Shown in pieces: positions 60,901 to 64,000 of a stretch of DNA of 64,000 nt. The translations under genes were made by a program, and so were the position numbers. A model generated the notes under the pieces. It ran no database searches and had not been told where the DNA came from. It saw only the letters and a list, made by a program, of their open reading frames with translations. Numbering within the stretch: the stretch's first letter is position 1; each line of letters starts with the position of its first letter. Source of the DNA: Hirudo medicinalis (Eukaryota > Annelida > Clitellata > Hirudinida > Hirudinidae); assembly GCA_011800805.1 (NCBI GenBank), contig MPNW01000110.1, positions 3,123 through 67,122 on the forward strand, in the 5' to 3' direction.

Positions 60901-62835
60901 CGGATGGATGGTATTTTAAATTGAGGTCTTTTCGTTGTCATCTTCCAGAAACTCATAGGACCGTACTCAATCAAATCCTGCGCCAGTCCACGGTTCCGCT
61001 GGCCGACGGTCCGTTCTCCGTGCTCGTCGACTACACTCGAGTCCTCGACTTTGATGTCAAAAGGCGCTACTTCCGCCAGGAACTCGACAGGACGGACGAG
61101 GGATTGAGGAAGGAGGACCTGGCAGTCCACGTGAGGAGGGACAACGTATTTGAAGATTCATTCCGTGAACTCCACAGACGCACCCCGGACGAGTGGAAGA
61201 ACCGATTCTACATCGTCTTCGAAGGTTTGTGCGCAAAATTGGAAGCTCTGTTGTTTGGCTGGGCTGCTCTGTTTGCACTAAGTGGATGGCAGCCATCTCT
61301 TTTATTGTTATGTAGTATGTGACATGGTGTACATTTGTTATGGTAATGGTATTTGTTCCTTAGGTGAGGAGGGCCAAGATGCAGGAGGTCTTCTGAGGGA
61401 ATGGTACATCATCATCTCAAGAGAAATCTTCAACCCCAACTATGCTCTCTTTTGCACCAGCCTGGAGACAGGGTGACCTACACTATCAACACTTCGAGCC
61501 ACTGCAACTCCAACCATCTCAGCTATTTCAAGTTCGTGGGTCGAATCATCGCCAAGGCCATCTACGACAACAAGTTGCTCGAGTGCTACTTCACCAGATC
61601 CTTCTACAAGCACATTCTCGGCGTTCCCGTCAAGTGAGTCTTTGTTTTGTGAGCGTGGAACTTAGAAACTGCTTTCATTTGAAGGTATATTCGACAATAT
61701 CACTGCAAATGTAATAATGCCTTACTCTTTTTATTGTTATGGCTAAGTAGGTGGCATATTAATTATAGCAATAATTCATTACTAGATTTATTATTAGTGT
61801 TAATGCTGGTGCTTACAGGTACACTGACATGGAGAGTGAAGACTATGATTTCTATAAAGGACTGGTCTTCCTTCTGGAGAATAATGTGGAAGAACTTGGA
61901 TATGATCTCACATTCAGTACTGAGGTTGTACCTCTTTCCTTTAGAGATATTTTATATATTTTTTCATTTGATCAAGTTGTGCATATTAATTGTTATTTAT
62001 TGAATATTGGTGTTCTTAAAAATCATTGTCATGTTTCCCTCCACAGATACAAGAATTTGGTGTTACTACCATAAGAGACTTGAAAGAGGATGGTCGAAAC
62101 GTCCGAGTGACGGAGGAAAACAAGAAAGAATACGTCAAACTTGTGTGTCAAATGAAGATGACGGGGGCCATTAAACAGCAGTTGACTGCCTTCTTAGATG
62201 GCTTCTACAGCATCATTCCCAAGAGACTCATTTCCATCTTCAACGAACAAGAACTTGAACTCCTCATTTCGGGTTTGCCGAGCATCGACATCGACGACCT
62301 CAAGAGCAACACGGAAATCCATAAATACCAGGCCAATGCACTCCAGGTGAGCACGACCGTTTACTCTTGGCCTCTCGACTATTACCGATTGGTCGTTGAC
62401 ATCGACCAAAAATAATTCTATTTTTGTAGATCCAGTGGTTCTGGAGGGCACTAAGGTCTTTTGATCAGGCCGACAGGGCGAGGTTCCTTCAGTTTGTCAC
62501 TGGAACGTCAAAGGTACCTCTGCAAGGATTTGCTTACCTTGAAGGAATGAATGGCATCCAGAAGTTCCAGATTCACAAGGATGACAGGTCTACTGACAGG
62601 CTTCCCTCTGCACATACCTGGTTGGTTCGCTTCTAATGATGGGATCCTTTTAATCAATGGGATAATAACATCTTAATTGTTATTAATTTAGTTGTAATTA
62701 TTATTAATCGATGCACTTTGTGTTTGCTACAGCTTCAACCAATTGGATCTTCCGATCTACGAGACGTACGACAAGCTGAAACGCATGCTCCTATTGGCCA
62801 TCCACGAGTGCTCAGAAGGGTTTGGACTCGCCTGA
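42942..62835 (+). CDS. HUWE1: HUWE1 HECT-type E3 ubiquitin ligase, complete but for one apparent base deletion
   Basis: Fifty-seven coding exons with consistent phases give 13,217 nt, or about 4,405 residues after allowing one missing base at 61461; human HUWE1 has 4,374. It starts [15 protein letters not shown] and ends ECSEGFGLA, both close to the vertebrate protein. Domains in order are the N-terminal armadillo-like DUF908/DUF913 region, UBA (about 1415-1453), UIM (about 1462-1480), WWE (about 1696-1760), a long acidic stretch, three ubiquitin-binding UBM motifs (about 3075-3190) and the HECT domain (about 4040-4405). The catalytic Cys is at about 4372, 33 residues from the end as in human. 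HUWE1 ubiquitinates p53, MCL1, MYC, histones and unassembled ribosomal proteins. Introns are mostly 50-900 bp. Introns 11, 36 and 50 appear to use GC donors. A polyadenylation signal lies at 63103. Confidence 0.97.
44403..44488. repeat. (ATT)n microsatellite in HUWE1 intron 5
   Basis: Long ATT run with a few GTT and AAC interruptions. A similar AAT run at 49945-49991 lies in intron 25. Confidence 0.92.
44901..44909 (+). other. HUWE1: Tandem NAGNAG acceptor before HUWE1 exon 7
   Basis: The intron ends CCTTAGCAG, with TAG and CAG in tandem. Use of the first gives KK-QATCHQ and of the second KK-ATCHQ; both keep the frame. Splicing could therefore add or omit one Gln. Confidence 0.6.
45944..45949 (+). 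other. HUWE1: GC splice donor of HUWE1 intron 11
   Basis: ATCATCG is followed by GCAAGT. This junction joins in phase to ATCCAGAGAAC at 46070, reading IQNIIDPENP, which fits the HUWE1 segment with ID at this point. The GT four bases on gives a wrong frame. Confidence 0.8.
50237..52383 (+). other. HUWE1: HUWE1 exon 27 (2.1 kb): UBA, UIM and WWE domains
   Basis: One large exon holds the UBA domain ([19 protein letters not shown], from about 50731), the UIM ([15 protein letters not shown], from about 50868) and the WWE domain ([19 protein letters not shown] to [16 protein letters not shown], 51568-51715), followed by the conserved [16 protein letters not shown] and UIM bind ubiquitin; WWE domains of this type bind ADP-ribose in PARylated partners. 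The order and spacing match the vertebrate protein. Confidence 0.95.
52460..55117 (+). other. HUWE1: HUWE1 exons 28-37: middle region with long acidic stretch
   Basis: Exons: 52460-52638, 52710-52856, 52948-53247, 53468-53942, 54006-54202, 54268-54352, 54439-54582, 54639-54763, 54841-54952, 55031-55117. Conserved blocks are [25 protein letters not shown] and [17 protein letters not shown]. Exons 31-36 then encode a tract dominated by Asp and Glu, as in vertebrate HUWE1, where the same region is disordered and acidic. The exon 36/37 junction is the least certain: it needs a GC donor (CCAG then GCATGT at 54953). Confidence 0.8.
54953..54958 (+). other. HUWE1: Possible GC splice donor of HUWE1 intron 36
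   Basis: CTTCCAG is followed by GCATGT and joins in phase to CCTCTGGGATG at 55031. GT alternatives at 54957, 54973 and 54990 either change phase or give weak donors, and the strong GTAAGC near 54991 leads to an immediate stop. This is less secure than the other GC donors because the region is poorly conserved. Confidence 0.5.
55192..57691 (+). other. HUWE1: HUWE1 exons 38-46: low-complexity linker region
   Basis: Exons: 55192-55444, 55534-55702, 55862-56012, 56155-56342, 56501-56609, 56682-56898, 57003-57088, 57312-57384, 57477-57691. Conserved anchors are [10 protein letters not shown], the [12 protein letters not shown] junction across exons 38/39, [13 protein letters not shown] and [18 protein letters not shown]. 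Between them the sequence is Ser/Thr/Glu-rich and poorly conserved, as expected for this part of HUWE1. Confidence 0.85.
57760..58561 (+). other. HUWE1: HUWE1 exons 47-48: three ubiquitin-binding motifs (UBM)
   Basis: Exons 57760-57962 and 58047-58561. UBM1 is [23 protein letters not shown]2 is [17 protein letters not shown] and UBM3 is [17 protein letters not shown]; each keeps the Leu-Pro pair that contacts ubiquitin. The block ends with LACLLVL-type text ([19 protein letters not shown]). The intron between UBM2 and UBM3 follows GAAGAG exactly at a codon boundary. Confidence 0.93.
58626..60861 (+). other. HUWE1: HUWE1 exons 49-51: pre-HECT region
   Basis: Exons 58626-60283, 60355-60540 and 60667-60861. 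Exon 49 is 1.66 kb. Conserved anchors are [86 protein letters not shown] and [19 protein letters not shown] Ser/Thr/Ala-rich stretch near 59500 corresponds to the low-complexity Thr-rich run of the human protein. Confidence 0.92.
60541..60546 (+). other. HUWE1: GC splice donor of HUWE1 intron 50
   Basis: GTCCATGCAG is followed by GCAAGA. It joins in phase to GTAAGCGAGACC at 60667 and leads to [10 protein letters not shown], matching the vertebrate order after FFLVHA. No GT donor with the right phase lies nearby. Confidence 0.75.
60949..62835 (+). other. HUWE1: HUWE1 exons 52-57: HECT catalytic domain
   Basis: Exons 60949-61224, 61364-61633, 61819-61924, 62047-62346, 62430-62620 and 62733-62835. 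The HECT domain is almost identical in pattern to vertebrates: [79 protein letters not shown] and [17 protein letters not shown]. The catalytic loop reads SAHT-C-FNQLDLP, with the Cys codon divided TG/C between exons 56 and 57 (62619-62620 and 62733). Exon 53 has an apparent one-base deletion at 61461. All other residues expected for thioester formation are present. Confidence 0.96.
61456..61465 (+). other. HUWE1: Apparent one-base deletion in HUWE1 exon 53
   Basis: The frame reads [12 protein letters not shown] and stops at 61475. If CC at 61461-61462 were CCC, it would read [13 protein letters not shown], the conserved HECT sequence, which is open in the next frame from here to the end of the exon. 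No intron can explain the shift. Confidence 0.9.
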
Positions 62836-63125
62836 TCGTCCGAGCCTCGCGACGAACGATGAAATGCTTTCGGAAGATTTCTTGCATATTTTAGCATCGA
62901 CATTCTTAAATCTCAGTTGCAACCACCGCCACCGCTGCTGCTGCGACCACATTTTCATTCTGCCGCCTCCTCTCGACGAATTCTTTATCATCGTCTCGTA
63001 CGTACTTCTAACACTGCTTCTCTTTCAAGAGACACTGACGTTCGTGATTGGCATTGCAGTAAGTGAAGCTTGTATTGAGTGAAAAATGGAAACAAACTTT
63101 TCAAATAAAACTTATCATCATCTGA
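62836..63125 (+). other. HUWE1: HUWE1 3'UTR
   Basis: The stop is the TGA at 62833-62835. AATAAA at 63103-63108 is a normal polyadenylation signal, giving a 3'UTR of about 290 nt. Confidence 0.7.
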
Positions 63126-64000
63126 GACGTGTTTGGTCGCCTAAAATGAGTGGAGAGTTACTTTATTTCATTCGCCGTCGACGTCATCATCGTAGCCATT
63201 GTCGTGCTGCAGAGTGGCGTGGGATGTTTGTTTTCTATTTATAGATCGGTTAACTCGTTCATCGTTCATGTGAAAGTCTCACAACTGGGCTTAAAAAAGA
63301 CTCGCAGTCGACAAACAGACACGTGCGACTGTTGCTTAGTATTGTCGTCATCATCCTTACGTTTATGTAGCACTTTATTATTATGGCCATTAGTATTATT
63401 ATTATGTTAAAATTGATCATTATTGCTAGAAGTAATCAACTAAACAGACTTGATTCATTCAAGCAACCCAAAAAAGATTCTTGTAAATGGGTCCTGATTA
63501 GCTCGCTAATGTTGTTTTTTTCGATTGAAACTTGTTTGTTGTTTGGAAAGAACAAGTGTTGATCTAGATCTTTTTTGGGATTTGGACATTTTAGATCATT
63601 CTGATTATGGGCTCATCAATATGGAATACGCTTTCCACATATAGTGGTGGTCACGATTCGGTAGTCAGGCTAACTTTGGACTAACCAGGACTCGAACAAA
63701 TGTCTGAATAAATGAAATATGTTAATTATTAAAACTGTTTGGATCGAGCAGCTTTTGGATCAGAAGTTAATGAAACATTTTGGGGTGAACATCGCCGCTG
63801 ACATTATAGCCTTAGTTAAATGAAATCACGAACCAATCAGGAGTTTGAACCTGATGTTCTCAAAAGTTGAGAAGTTACATTTGGGGTTAGGTTTCTCAGT
63901 ACTAAACCGTTACAGAACCCAAGATTAGGTTCAATTCGTGCATGGATTCCCAAACATCCCTGTCAACAACAGAAGTGAAAACAACGCAGACTGTTTTTAA
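63126..64000. other. Intergenic sequence right of HUWE1
   Basis: I see no supported exon, repeat array or RNA gene. Short open frames here lack splice sites and recognisable motifs. Confidence 0.5.

Overview
The window is nuclear DNA of a ciliated invertebrate animal. It is AT-rich, its coding exons are short, and about 110 introns with GT(or GC)-AG borders interrupt ten of the eleven protein genes I can model. A calaxin homologue points to motile cilia. An NCoR/SMRT co-repressor, a JADE scaffold, a RING/B-box/NHL protein and a full-length HUWE1 point to a bilaterian, perhaps a lophotrochozoan. I cannot name the species. There are no bacterial-type operons, no CRISPR array and no ordinary tRNA or rRNA gene.

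Layout. 1-3.4 kb: repeat-rich and gene-poor, with a 22-bp satellite at the left edge, a 29-bp triplet and a 34-bp minisatellite. 3.46-5.69 (+): RING/B-box/NHL (TRIM-NHL) gene. 5.9-6.97 (-): UBL4A/Get5-like gene. 7.5-13.9 (+): large LisH, acidic-serine-repeat nucleolar protein of the Nopp140/treacle type. 14.9-16.7 (+): SRR1-domain gene. 17.1-18.8 (-): calaxin. 20.0-25.4 (-): JADE PHD-finger gene. 25.75-28.37 (+): C8orf74-like gene whose introns hold a SINE and a degraded LINE. 28.95-36.5 (+): NCoR/SMRT gene. 36.5-39.6: long 3'UTR, a dead hAT transposon piece and a dispersed repeat. 39.7-40.6 (+): ARL6IP5/PRAF3. 41.2-42.2 (-): mitochondrial ribosomal protein L32. 42.9-62.8 (+): HUWE1, 57 coding exons and about 4,405 residues, complete to the catalytic cysteine. 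62.8-64 kb: 3'UTR and empty sequence.

The genes are unrelated housekeeping, chromatin, ciliary and ubiquitin functions, not a pathway cluster. Three pairs are head-to-head over 0.35-0.7 kb (UBL4-like/nucleolar gene, JADE/C8orf74-like, MRPL32/HUWE1) and could share promoters. SRRD and calaxin converge with nearly touching 3' ends.

Most notable: (a) three otherwise intact genes (nucleolar gene, JADE, HUWE1) each carry one apparent single-base frameshift, which looks more like homopolymer length error than gene death; (b) five introns appear to use GC instead of GT donors; (c) the codon for the HUWE1 catalytic Cys is split by an intron; (d) the NCoR homologue is short, with one SANT domain; (e) the nucleolar protein lacks the SRP40 tail of Nopp140. 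I did not find a convincing wholly new biological system. All gene models come from reading frames and splice borders read by eye plus remembered family motifs; no search was run.
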